Below are positions 20,463 through 29,898 of a DNA stretch of 64,000 nt, piece by piece. The notes under the pieces were generated by a model. That model was not told the origin of the DNA. It saw nothing but the letters and a program-made list of their open reading frames with translations, and did no database searches. The stretch lies in the NCBI GenBank assembly GCA_031271905.1, contig JAISUT010000012.1, positions 113,209 to 177,208 on the forward strand, in the 5' to 3' direction. Made by a program: the position numbers and the translations under genes. The stretch is from Acidobacteriota bacterium (GTDB lineage: Bacteria; Acidobacteriota; UBA6911). Every line of letters starts with the position of its first letter. The stretch's first letter is position 1.

Positions 20463-22412
20463 ATGCGCATTAAATCCCTTGCAGTCTATCTGGCGGTCTT
20501 GCTCGTCGCCCTGCTTTCCGGCGTGGCGCTTCGTCCTGCCGGGGGGGGCTCCACCCCTCGTTTCGAGCGCCTCGGGCCTTATGGCGGCGACGCCCGTTCG
20601 CTGCTCATAGACGCTGGCGACGACCGCACGGTCTATCTCGGGACTAGCAACGGGAAGATATACAAATCCTCCGACGCCGGGAGGTCGTGGCGCGTCCTCT
20701 CCCCTGGCATCGGGCAGCCGTCTTACGTCATCGACGACCTGATGCAGCACCCCGACGACCCGAAACACCTTTACGTCGGAGCATGGGATTTGAACTCGGA
20801 CGGCGGCGGGCTGTTTGAATCCAGGGACTCCGGCGAATCGTGGACGCGGATGCGCCTGCCGCGCGAGTCCACCGCCATCCGCGACGTCGCCTTCTGCCGC
20901 ACCCGCCCCGACAATATGCTGGTCGGTACTGGCGACGGGGTGTTCCTGACTGCGGACGGCGGCGTCGAATGGCGCGAAGTCGGCAAAGGGTTGCTGTCCA
21001 TGGTCGAATCGGTGGCGATCGACCCCCGCGACCCGGCGACGCTCTATGTCGGGACTTGGCGCCTGGGCTACGTCTCCCGCGACCATGGCGCGACATGGAC
21101 GCGCATAGAACGGGGGATGCCGCTCGACTCCGACGTGTTTTCGATGACCATAAACCCCGCCAACCCTGCGGTGGTGTACGCCAGCGCCTGTTCGGGGGTC
21201 TACCGCTCGGACGACGGCCTGCGCTCTTGGACGCGCTTGCGGGTGAAGCCGGGGCAGTTCACCGTCCGCGCCTATGTGGTCTATCTCGACCCGAGCGACG
21301 CCGGCAAGGTCTACACGGGAACGGCGGAGGGGCTGTTCATGAGCCGCAATTCGGGGCAGTCGTGGACACGCTTGACGTCCGGCGACCTCACCGTCAACGC
21401 CATCCAGGTCTCCCCGTCCGACAGCCGCCGCATCCTGATCGGGACGGAATACCAAGGGGTTTTGGTGAGCGAGGACGGCGGCGCGAGTTGGCGTCCGTCC
21501 AACGACGGCTTCATCAACAAGCAGATCGCCTGGGTGCAGTTCGACCCGACGGCGCGGGACACGCTCCTTGCGGGGATGCACTCCGGCGGCGGCGGCTGGT
21601 ACTCGCGCCGAGGGGGCGACGCCCGTTGGGGTTTGGAGCAGATCGAGCCGGGGATGCGGGCGCTTTCGTTCTTGGCGTTGCCAGGCGGTGCGGGGCGCTT
21701 GGTGGGGACGCCGCAGGGCGTTTATCATCAGAAAGGCGCGTCCGCCCCGTGGAGGAAGCTGACGGGGGGCATAAACCTGCGCACCGTCTACAGCCTGGCG
21801 GTCGATCCCGGCCTGCAGATCGTCTACGCCGGGACTGACCAGGGAATCTACCGCGCCCCTGTGGACACGCTGGATTTCAAGATGCCGCGCGGCAACCGGC
21901 TGGTGCCCAAGGCGTGGCAGATCATCGCGCCCGCCGAGACTCCGGGGATCGTCTTCGCCGGCACCAACATGGGGCTCCTGCGCTCGCAGGATCGCGGCGT
22001 CACCTGGAAGGTGACCTCGGCATACGGCCTGCCGGAGAGGGTGACGATCTACTCGCTGGCGGTGGTGCCGGGGGACAAAGACCGTTTCTTCGCGGGCACC
22101 TCCGCCGGACTCTTCGAATCCTCCAGCGGCGGCGTCTACTGGGAGCGTTCCGGCGGCGGGAATCTGGGCTTCAGCATATCCGCCGTGTTGTTCCCGGGCG
22201 CGAAGGCGTGGGGTGGGCGGCGGATACTGGCTGCGGATCGCGCCGCCGGCGGCCTCTTCCGCTCCGAGGACGGCGGCGCCTCTTGGGATAAGATATCGTC
22301 CCCCGGGTTCGCCTCCCCCGTCTATTGCATGGCGGAAGACCCGGACGACCCGTCTAAGGTCTACGTCGGAACCCGCGACGAAGGGATATACCTCCTGCGT
22401 TTCGGCGATTGA
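20463..22412 (+). CDS. Exported BNR/sortilin-like repeat (beta-propeller) protein
   Basis: Signal-type N-terminus and many DxGxxW repeats (SSDAGRSWRVL, SRDSGESWTRM, SRDHGATWTRI, SEDGGASWRPS, SQDRGVTWKVT, SEDGGASWDKI). Confidence 0.85.
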   Translation: MRIKSLAVYLAVLLVALLSGVALRPAGGGSTPRFERLGPYGGDARSLLIDAGDDRTVYLGTSNGKIYKSSDAGRSWRVLSPGIGQPSYVIDDLMQHPDDPKHLYVGAWDLNSDGGGLFESRDSGESWTRMRLPRESTAIRDVAFCRTRPDNMLVGTGDGVFLTADGGVEWREVGKGLLSMVESVAIDPRDPATLYVGTWRLGYVSRDHGATWTRIERGMPLDSDVFSMTINPANPAVVYASACSGVYRSDDGLRSWTRLRVKPGQFTVRAYVVYLDPSDAGKVYTGTAEGLFMSRNSGQSWTRLTSGDLTVNAIQVSPSDSRRILIGTEYQGVLVSEDGGASWRPSNDGFINKQIAWVQFDPTARDTLLAGMHSGGGGWYSRRGGDARWGLEQIEPGMRALSFLALPGGAGRLVGTPQGVYHQKGASAPWRKLTGGINLRTVYSLAVDPGLQIVYAGTDQGIYRAPVDTLDFKMPRGNRLVPKAWQIIAPAETPGIVFAGTNMGLLRSQDRGVTWKVTSAYGLPERVTIYSLAVVPGDKDRFFAGTSAGLFESSSGGVYWERSGGGNLGFSISAVLFPGAKAWGGRRILAADRAAGGLFRSEDGGASWDKISSPGFASPVYCMAEDPDDPSKVYVGTRDEGIYLLRFGD

Positions 22413-22797
22413 CGCCCGCCCCTCCATTCGGTGGATTCGACAAGCCCGATAAAACGAAGCCGCCGTTCCACCCGCTCCGCCAACTGCTCTGCGGTATTGG
22501 CGCACGGTCGCAACCTTGCCGCCCAAGCGCGTCCGGGATGCAGGCAATCCCATTGCGGCGCCATGCCTTGGTGTCTGCCCTTGCCGGGATCGTGATTGCC
22601 AAAGCCATCGAGCACACGATTCCATACAGGCTTGAAGCGCTCGATCAGCATCGATTCGGCGAGTGGCGTCCATGTGTCGTCCACGACAAGAAAACGGCGG
22701 CGGAAATCGTCCATGTCCACCCCGTCCTTAGTTTTCAATGGCCTCGCCCGTCGATTTGATTTCCTGTCCTGCGCCGTTTCATAGTAATATCGCCCGT
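22361..22797 (-). pseudogene. C-terminal fragment of an Eco29kI-like (GIY-YIG) restriction endonuclease
   Basis: Reverse-strand reading: YYYETAQDRKSNRRARPLKTKDGVDMDDFRRRFLVVDDTWTPLAESMLIERFKPVWNRVLDGFGNHDPGKGRHQGMAPQWDCLHPGRAWAARL... resembles the Eco29kI family C-terminal half; no GIY-YIG N-terminal part upstream. Confidence 0.65.
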
Positions 22798-22834
22798 TCG
22801 TCGGACAACTACTACCAAAAAAGGGGGCGTGGTC

Positions 22835-25177
22835 ATGGCTGATACCGTGGGAGTCAACGGTGAGAGGAAGGAATTCAAGGTGGTCGGGAAGCCCAATCTT
22901 CCCGGCAGGCTGTCGTACGCGCTGGCCGCAGGCATAGCGAAGTTCGGCGCGGATTACGTCTTCGAGGACATGCTCGAAGCCAAGTTCCTGCGCAGCCCTT
23001 ACGCGCGCGCGAAGGTGACCAAGGTCGATGTCGCGGCGGCGAAGAAGATACCAGGCGTCGTGGACGTGCTCACCTGGGAGGACGAGGATCTGAAAAAGTT
23101 CGGGCGAGGTGGCGGCATGATGATGTTCGGCGGCGGGGAGCCCGCCCCCTATGTCGATGCCGAGGCCGACATGGAGGACGACGAGGTGGCGGTCATCGTC
23201 GTCGCCGAGAGCGAGGAGATCTGCGACGAGGCGCTCAAGGCGCTCGACCCGCAGTGGGAGCAGCTCCCCTTCGTCATCGACATCAACCAGGGGCGCAAGC
23301 CCGACGCCCCGGTCATCCGCCCCAACCCGCAGGGGAAGGGGAACGTCACCGTCGCCAGCGCCAACCAGGGCGATGTGGAGGCCGGCTTCAAGCAGGCCGA
23401 CCAGATCATCGAGTACGACTTCAACATGCCCGCCTTCTGCGGCCACATCCCGAACCCGCCCGCGTCGGCGGCCTATTGGTACGACGACCCGTATTACGGC
23501 GCGGAATCGCCGAGCCTGCACATCGAGGGGGCGGTGCAGCGGCGCGACTCCGTCGGCGGCATGTACGGCCTCCCCTCCGAGAAGGTGAAGCAGGAGGGGC
23601 TGTTCCAAGGCGGCAAATATTGCGACTGGGGCCTGCGCAAGACGCAGGAGATCACGCCGCTGCTGGCCAAGCGCGCGGGGCGGCCCGTGCGCATGCGCTG
23701 CCTGCGGCGCGAGATGTACGACTTCAACATGAACCAGCGCTTCACGCACCTGAAGGTCGGCTTCAAGGACGACGGGCTGATCACCGCCATCGACGACTTC
23801 TCCGTCGCCGACGCGGGGGTGCCGCCGGTCTCCACCTTGGGGACGTCGGGCGACCAGGGCTACGGCCCGTACTTCACCACCCGCTGCCTGAACATCAAGC
23901 AGACGATGGAGGTGGTCAACAGCAACCGCGGCAAGATGTACACCAGCGGCCAGCACTGCCCGTTCAACTGGGACGCGCTGACGATGGCCATCCACCTCAT
24001 CGCCGAGAAGCTGGGCAAAGACCCCATCGACATCGCCACGCTCAACCTGCACGGTCCGACCTCGCAGGAGGACACCGCCCCCGTCCCCAGCTACGACGCC
24101 TGCGTCGCCGAGGGGAAGAAGCTGATGGACTGGAACTGGCACGCCACCGGCGCGAAGAAGCTCCCCGACGGGCGGCTCCATGGCGCCAGCTTCCGCTACC
24201 AGATGTGCCCGCGCCACTCCTTCTCCGGCTACAACTGCAAGCTGGAGCTGCGGGGCGGCAAGGTCCACATGCCGACGCAAGGCCCCTGCACCGGCATCTA
24301 CGCGGTGGAGGGGAACGCGATGGTTGTGGCCGAGGAGATCGGCATCAAGTACGAAGACCTCAGCATCGACTTCGACTACCGCGAGACCTTCACCCCCGTG
24401 GGCGGCGGCAGCGACGGCACGACCGCCTCGGCGTGGGCGACCAAGGAGTGCGCCAACATCCTGAAGCAGAAGATACTGGACGCCGCCATCGAGAACGCCA
24501 ACAACCCCCCCGCCCCCGGCGGCTTCGGCGGCGTCGGCGGCGTCGGCGCCAAGCCCCAGCCGACCCCGCTGCAGGGGCTGTCGGCGGCCGACATCGACAT
24601 CGCCGACGGCGAGGTCTTCGTCAAGGCCGACCCGTCCAAGAAGATCGCCTTGGCGCAGGCCGTGGGGAGCGCGCACCTGTTCGCGACCTACTCCGGCAGG
24701 CCGCCGACGGCGCTCTGGGCCGTGGGCATGGGCAAGCTGCTCGACACCATGAACATCGCCATGTGCGAGGTGGCGGTGGACACCGAGACCGGTCTGGTGG
24801 AGATACTGCGCTTCGGCGTGGTCGCCGACCCCGGCAAGGTCATCCGGCTGACATCCTTGGAGAGCCAGATCGACCAGGTGATGGACTTCAGCGCCGGCTG
24901 CCAGTTGCAGGAGGACTACTTCTACGACGCCAAGACGGGGGTGAAGCTCAACGCCGACATGTTCGAGTACAAGAAGGTGTCGATGCTCGACATGCCGCCG
25001 GTGGACAAGAAGATGCTGGAGACCCGCGCGGGCAACGCCGCCTACGGCTCCAACGGCATCAGCCATTCGCTCGCCAACACGCACCTTGTGATCTGCGCCA
25101 TCCAGAACGCCATCGGCGTGTGGGTGGACCCGCCGGCGACGCCGGACAAGGTGCTCAAGGCGCTCGGCAAGGCATAA
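22835..25177 (+). CDS. Xanthine dehydrogenase/aldehyde oxidoreductase family molybdopterin-binding subunit
   Basis: FVFEDM..AKFLRSPYARAKVTKVDVAAAKKIPGVVDVLTWED; QEITPLLAKRAGRPVRMRCLRREM; ETFTPVGGGSDGTTASAWATKEC; LETRAGNAAYGSNGISHSLANTHLVICAIQNAIGVWVDPPATPDKVLKAL. Confidence 0.85.
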   Translation: MADTVGVNGERKEFKVVGKPNLPGRLSYALAAGIAKFGADYVFEDMLEAKFLRSPYARAKVTKVDVAAAKKIPGVVDVLTWEDEDLKKFGRGGGMMMFGGGEPAPYVDAEADMEDDEVAVIVVAESEEICDEALKALDPQWEQLPFVIDINQGRKPDAPVIRPNPQGKGNVTVASANQGDVEAGFKQADQIIEYDFNMPAFCGHIPNPPASAAYWYDDPYYGAESPSLHIEGAVQRRDSVGGMYGLPSEKVKQEGLFQGGKYCDWGLRKTQEITPLLAKRAGRPVRMRCLRREMYDFNMNQRFTHLKVGFKDDGLITAIDDFSVADAGVPPVSTLGTSGDQGYGPYFTTRCLNIKQTMEVVNSNRGKMYTSGQHCPFNWDALTMAIHLIAEKLGKDPIDIATLNLHGPTSQEDTAPVPSYDACVAEGKKLMDWNWHATGAKKLPDGRLHGASFRYQMCPRHSFSGYNCKLELRGGKVHMPTQGPCTGIYAVEGNAMVVAEEIGIKYEDLSIDFDYRETFTPVGGGSDGTTASAWATKECANILKQKILDAAIENANNPPAPGGFGGVGGVGAKPQPTPLQGLSAADIDIADGEVFVKADPSKKIALAQAVGSAHLFATYSGRPPTALWAVGMGKLLDTMNIAMCEVAVDTETGLVEILRFGVVADPGKVIRLTSLESQIDQVMDFSAGCQLQEDYFYDAKTGVKLNADMFEYKKVSMLDMPPVDKKMLETRAGNAAYGSNGISHSLANTHLVICAIQNAIGVWVDPPATPDKVLKALGKA

Positions 25178-25237
25178 GGTTCCCACAAGGATCGTCAAAC
25201 GCATCCTGCCGAAGGCGGGGAAGGGAAGGCGGGGACG

Positions 25238-26518
25238 GTGGTTCGAACAGAATTCTACGGCTGGAAGCTCTTGGGGTTCCTCTGGGCCATCGTCTTCGCC
25301 AACCTCGCCTTCCCGATCTACGGCGCCAGCGTCGTGAATGCGGTCATGGTGCAGGACTTGGACTTCGACAGGGGGACGCTCGGGTCGCTGGTCGGCTTGT
25401 TCACCGTCATGTCCGGCCTGCCGGGGCCGCTGGTGGCGGTCTCCATGAACCGCTTCGGCGTCCGGAACACGCTGGTCGGAGGCAGCCTCCTGGTCGTCGC
25501 CGGGTCGGTGGCGATGGCGACGGTGGTTCGGGGCAGCTTGGGCGCGATGCTGGCCTTCGGGGTTGTCGTCGGCGCCGGGGTCGCGGCAGGCGGCGTCATC
25601 GGCGCGCAGGCGGGGCTGGCGCGCTGGTTCGTGCGCCGCCGCGCCTTGGTGCTGGCGGTCATCAGCACCGCGAGCGGCGTCGGCGGCTTCATGGCGGCGC
25701 CCCTGCTCAACCGCTGGATAGACATGACCGGGGGCGGTTGGCGCATGGGCTGGTGGGCGATGGCGGGGCTGTCCGCGCTGGCCGCCGCCGTCGCGTTCGT
25801 CTTCGTCAAAGAACGGCCGGAAGACCTCGGACAGCAACCGGACGGCGGCGCGCCCGCGAAAGCCGCAGACGGGGACGCGACCGGCGCCAATGCGACCGGG
25901 AAAAAGGCCCGCGTCCACCGCACCGCCGAGGAATGGTCTTCCGGCGAAGCCCTCGCAGGCCACACTTATTGGCTGATGATGTTCTGCCAGATGGGGATGA
26001 GCTGCGGCTACACGGTCTTCCTCGCCCACGGGATCGTACACCTGCAAGACTCGGGGCACACGCGCGAGATCGTCGCATGGGCGCCGAGCCTGATGGCATT
26101 CGCGGGACTGTTCTCCAAAGGGATCATCGGCGCGTGGGGAGACCGCATCGACCCCCGCTACATCTGGGCGGGGCTGGTGGCGTCCTTCGGCGTCGGGATC
26201 TTCCTCCTGGCGGACGCCACCAGCGTCTCCGTGATGATTGCAGCCGCCTCCTGCATGGGGCTGGGCTTCGGCGGCGGCGTGGTCTGCCTGGCGACGGTGG
26301 TGAGCAACTACTACGGCGTCAAGCCTTTCGCGGTTCTGGCGGGGGTGGCGGTCGCCATCAACACCACGCTGGGCTCGGTCGTGCCGCCGGTCACGGGGCT
26401 GCTCTACGACAAAGGCCACGGTTACGAAGGCGTTTTCTACGTCTTGGCGGGATGGTGCGCCGTGGGCGCAATCCTGCTGACAATCATGCGCCCGCCGTTC
26501 AAGAAGCGCCCGGCATAG
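25238..26518 (+). CDS. MFS transporter (OFA/oxalate-formate-antiporter-like)
   Basis: GTG start; 12-TM-like polytopic protein, single long ORF directly downstream of the molybdopterin subunit. Confidence 0.8.
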   Translation: MVRTEFYGWKLLGFLWAIVFANLAFPIYGASVVNAVMVQDLDFDRGTLGSLVGLFTVMSGLPGPLVAVSMNRFGVRNTLVGGSLLVVAGSVAMATVVRGSLGAMLAFGVVVGAGVAAGGVIGAQAGLARWFVRRRALVLAVISTASGVGGFMAAPLLNRWIDMTGGGWRMGWWAMAGLSALAAAVAFVFVKERPEDLGQQPDGGAPAKAADGDATGANATGKKARVHRTAEEWSSGEALAGHTYWLMMFCQMGMSCGYTVFLAHGIVHLQDSGHTREIVAWAPSLMAFAGLFSKGIIGAWGDRIDPRYIWAGLVASFGVGIFLLADATSVSVMIAAASCMGLGFGGGVVCLATVVSNYYGVKPFAVLAGVAVAINTTLGSVVPPVTGLLYDKGHGYEGVFYVLAGWCAVGAILLTIMRPPFKKRPA

Positions 26519-26562
26519 GGGGGGCTCTAAAAAGCTTGCAGACAAGGCGTCGCCGCAGGGAA
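26518..26562. repeat. Dispersed palindromic element, copy 3 (left arm only, truncated)
   Basis: GGGGGGCTCTAAAAAGCTTGCAGACAAGGCGTCGCCGCAGG abutting the MFS stop codon. Confidence 0.75.
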
Positions 26563-26612
26563 AGAAACGGACGGACTGGAGCTGGCACGCCATCGGCGCG
26601 AAGAAGCCGTAG
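26557..26612 (+). pseudogene. Micro-remnant of a second molybdopterin oxidoreductase gene
   Basis: QGKKRTDWSWHAIGAKKP* versus EGKKLMDWNWHATGAKKLP in the intact gene (24111-24166); similarity holds at nucleotide level. Confidence 0.55.
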
Positions 26613-26789
26613 CGGTTGCCGGGGGCGAAGGAATCGCGGTCGGACACTCGCGCCAACGTCGCATCTCCCGACCGTCTCCCGCTCCGGATGACGCGGCTCA
26701 ACCCCGTGGGCGGTCTGCAGGGGCGAGCCGCACGGCGGCGTCATACGCGCCATGCCAGTCGTGGCACCGTTCCCAAAACAAAAACATGT

Positions 26790-26829
26790 CCAAAAACAAG
26801 GGGGGTGCCGCCTTGCCGACGACACCCCC
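26790..26829 (-). terminator. Rho-independent terminator downstream of glnK
   Basis: Reverse strand GGGGGTG...CACCCCC hairpin followed by CCTTGTTTTTGG. Confidence 0.6.
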
Positions 26830-26921
26830 TGCTGGTTTGCTTGGCTGGTTCGCTTGCGACCGCGAATCGCGCCTTGCGCCATCCGGACGCAACCAAAACG
26901 CCGTCAGGCGCAGCCAAGACG

Positions 26922-27263
26922 CTACCCGATGGCGGCGTTTCCCGTCTCCTCGGTGCGGATGCGGATGCACTCCGGCAGGTCGAGGACGAAGATCTTGCCG
27001 TCGCCGATGTTCCCCGTCTTGGCGCCCTCGACGATCGCCTTGACGGTCTTGTCCTTGAAATCGTCGTTGACCGCGATCTCGATGCGGGTCTTCTTGTGCA
27101 GGTTCACCTCTGTCACCACGCCGCGGAACGACTCCGTGAAGCCTTTCTGCTGGCCGCAGCCCAAGGCGGTGGTCACCGACATCTTGAAGACTTCGGCCTT
27201 GAACAGGGCCTGTTTCACGTCGCTCAGTTTGTGCGGCTGAATGTACGCTATGATCAGTTTCAT
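26922..27263 (-). CDS. glnK: PII nitrogen regulatory protein (GlnB/GlnK)
   Basis: [67 protein letters not shown]...[31 protein letters not shown]; adjacent to amt. Confidence 0.93.
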   Translation of the reverse strand: MKLIIAYIQPHKLSDVKQALFKAEVFKMSVTTALGCGQQKGFTESFRGVVTEVNLHKKTRIEIAVNDDFKDKTVKAIVEGAKTGNIGDGKIFVLDLPECIRIRTEETGNAAIG

Positions 27264-27360
27264 GAAAATCACCCTCTGTCTGTAATCGAACCGTTAAATT
27301 CCGTTTCAACCCGTGCCGGGGCGGGCGAGCCGAAGCCGCGCCCGCCCAAGCCTTGCCATG

Positions 27361-28695
27361 TTATTCCGTCGTGAAGATCTGGAAGCCCGAGTAAGCCTCG
27401 TTGCCATGCTCGGTGATGTCCAGCCCCTTGAGCTGCTCTTCGTCGCTGGCGCGCAGGCCGATCGTGTACTTCAGGATGAGGAACAGCACCAAGCCGACGA
27501 TGAACGCCCAGCCGAAGCCTGCCAAGGCGCCGACCGCCTGGATGCCCAACTGCTTGAAGCCGCCGCCGTTGAACAGGCCGAGGGTGCCCTCCTGGAACGA
27601 GAAGAGGCCGTAGGCCAAGGTGCCCCAGACGCCGTTGACGCCGTGGACGCTGACCGCGCCGACCGGGTCGTCGACCTTGAGCTTCTGGTCGATGAACAGC
27701 ACGCTGAGCACCACCAGGACGCCGGCGACCGCGCCGATGATGACGGCGGAGACCGGGGAGACGCCGTCGCAAGGGGCGGTGATCGCCACCAGGCCCGCCA
27801 GCACGCCGTTCAAGGTCATGGAGAGGTCGGGTTTCTTGAAGATGATCCAAGAGGTGATCAGCGCCGTGATGGCGCCAGCCGCCGCCGCCAGGTTCGTGGT
27901 GACGGCGATGAAGCCGATGTCGCCGTTGCCGGCGGTGGTGCTGCCGGGGTTGAACCCGAACCAGCCGAGCCACAGGATGAACACGCCCAGGGCGGCCAGC
28001 GGCAGGTTGTGCCCGGCGATGGCCTTGGCCTTGCCGTTGACATACTTGCCGAGGCGCGGGCCGAGGACGATGGCGCCTGCCAACGCCAGCCAGCCGCCGA
28101 CGGAATGGACGATCGTGGAGCCGGCGAAGTCATGGAAGTTCATGTCGCTGAGCCAGCCTTCGCCCCAAGTCCACTGGCCGAAGACCGGGTAGATGACGAT
28201 GGAGATGACCGCGCTGTAGAGCAGGTACGAGACGAACTTCGTCCGTTCCGCCATCGCGCCCGAGACGATGGTCGCCGCCGTGGCGCAGAACACCGTCTGG
28301 AAGATCAGGAACGTCCAGTTCCAGCTGCTGGTGTCCCCGCCAGCCCACGGGGTGAAGTCGGCGTAGTCGGCGCTCCAGCCCCACATGATGCCGAAGCCGA
28401 CAAGAAAGAACGCGACGCTGCCGATGGAGAAATCCATCAGGTTCTTAAACAGGATGTTGCAAGCGTTCTTGGCCCGCGTGAAGCCGGTCTCCACCAGCGC
28501 GAAACCCGCCTGCATCCAGAACACCAGGAACGCGGCGATGCAAGTCCAGACGATGTCCAGGTTGCCTTGCACGTCGTCGGCGGTCGCCGCCGGCGCCTCG
28601 TCTTGCGCCATCGCGACGACCGCGCAGGCAAACAGCATCATCGTCGCCAGTAACGTCCATTTCAATACTTTTCGCATGTTTGACATGTTTGACAT
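27361..28695 (-). CDS. amt: Ammonium transporter Amt
   Basis: FWMQAGFALVETGFTRAKNACNILFKNLMDF, FHDFAGSTIVHSVGGWLAL, LGWFGFNPGSTT, HGVNGVWGTLAYGLF. A start at 28677 is also possible. Confidence 0.95.
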   Translation of the reverse strand: MSNMSNMRKVLKWTLLATMMLFACAVVAMAQDEAPAATADDVQGNLDIVWTCIAAFLVFWMQAGFALVETGFTRAKNACNILFKNLMDFSIGSVAFFLVGFGIMWGWSADYADFTPWAGGDTSSWNWTFLIFQTVFCATAATIVSGAMAERTKFVSYLLYSAVISIVIYPVFGQWTWGEGWLSDMNFHDFAGSTIVHSVGGWLALAGAIVLGPRLGKYVNGKAKAIAGHNLPLAALGVFILWLGWFGFNPGSTTAGNGDIGFIAVTTNLAAAAGAITALITSWIIFKKPDLSMTLNGVLAGLVAITAPCDGVSPVSAVIIGAVAGVLVVLSVLFIDQKLKVDDPVGAVSVHGVNGVWGTLAYGLFSFQEGTLGLFNGGGFKQLGIQAVGALAGFGWAFIVGLVLFLILKYTIGLRASDEEQLKGLDITEHGNEAYSGFQIFTTE

Positions 28696-28902
28696 GACTA
28701 CATCCTTCCTCCTTGAATTAACACCAACTCAACCAACCGCCACCCCGTGAATTCCAAGGCGAAGCCGGCCCATGCCACCCCGTCCCCGTCGTGGTCGACG
28801 GCACCCGGTCGCATCCGCTCCGCCTCGTCGGCAAACAAAACCTCGGCCGGGCGCGTCCCGCCTTGAGCAAATCCGCGCGCCCCTCGGCTCGCTGTTTCCT
28901 TT

Positions 28903-28918
28903 TGCAAAATGCGTGCCA
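28903..28918 (-). promoter_or_regulatory. Sigma-54 (-24/-12) promoter for amt-glnK
   Basis: Reverse strand TGGCACG-CATT-TTGCA, matching the TGGCACG-N4-TTGCA consensus, ~200 bp upstream of amt. Confidence 0.8.
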
Positions 28919-29459
28919 TAGGAAATGGGTTGGATAATAAAATATGTATTTCATTTGTTTTCTATGTGTTGCGGGATGTGGCGTCCAGGGCGTCGTCCGC
29001 CCCCGTGTGACAATAATGTATTGTTCGCAACTGTATTATTCATTTGTGTATGGTCGGTGGCGCCGGCACCCCGAAGGCGGGGAGCAAGCCGACCCCTGCG
29101 GCGAACCGGGGCGCCCCCCGAGCCGGCTTCGCGGGGAAAACAGGCTAGCCGGCGGAAACGCCGTCGCCGTTGCGCGGACTGGATCGGCGCGTCGCGGGCG
29201 GGGCGCAGAATTGATACATTGTTGTATGATGTTTGATCGGTCGCTACGTTATTGTTGGGGGAGGATGGCGGGGTGGCGCAAAGGGGCGCGGTCTGGGAGG
29301 GGCTCGGGATTTAAGAGGATGCGCGCAGAAAACCATACCATCTTACGTGGTTCCGCAGTAAAATCGACATCCGCACACGTTGGGCGCACGGGGCGGTCGC
29401 ACGTCTGCCGGCGCCCGCCCCGCCTTGGGAGGCATTGGAGTGGTTTTGGAGTTGTGGTG

Positions 29460-29864
29460 ATGGACGATACGCGCAGGGAGGTTCTCCGGCTCAGCGGCGA
29501 CGGTTACTGTTGCAGCCAGATCATGGTCATCATGGGGTTGGACGCCGTCGGCGACGAGAACCCGGAACTGGTGGAGGCGATGGCGGGGTTGTGCGGCGGG
29601 CTGGGCTCGGGGTTGACCTGCGGCGTCCTGACCGGCGCCGCCTGCCTGCTCTCGATGCTCGACCGGCTCAAGGCGAAGGCCGACATGATCCCCCGGCTGG
29701 TGGCGTGGTTCAAGGCGACCTACGAGCCGCGCTACCACGGCATCGCCTGCGCGGAGATCATCGACGGCAACCCCGGCAACAAGATGGACCGCTGTCCCCG
29801 GATGATGGCGGAGACCTACGAGAAGTGCCGCGAGCTGCTGGCGGAGTGCGGCCATTCCATCTGA
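29460..29864 (+). CDS. C_GCAxxG_C_C family (DVU_1555-like) putative redox protein
   Basis: MDDTRREVLRLSGDGYCCSQIMVIMGLD...MAGLCGGLGSGLTCGVLTGAACLLSML...HGIACAEIIDGNPGNKMDRCPRMMAETYEKCRELL; conserved Cys/Gly pattern. Confidence 0.75.
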   Translation: MDDTRREVLRLSGDGYCCSQIMVIMGLDAVGDENPELVEAMAGLCGGLGSGLTCGVLTGAACLLSMLDRLKAKADMIPRLVAWFKATYEPRYHGIACAEIIDGNPGNKMDRCPRMMAETYEKCRELLAECGHSI

Positions 29865-29898
29865 CTGGCGCGTTGGCGAATCGGCAAAGGGAGGCTCC

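Noticed and set aside
22361-26701. 1446-aa reverse ORF
   Set aside because: Almost all of it is the antisense of the molybdopterin oxidoreductase and MFS genes; only its last ~145 codons carry a recognisable (Eco29kI-like) sequence.
28675-28695. Direct repeat CATGTTTGA at the amt start (MSNMSNM)
   Set aside because: Short two-unit repeat at an ambiguous start codon; likely trivial slippage or non-translated if initiation is at 28677.
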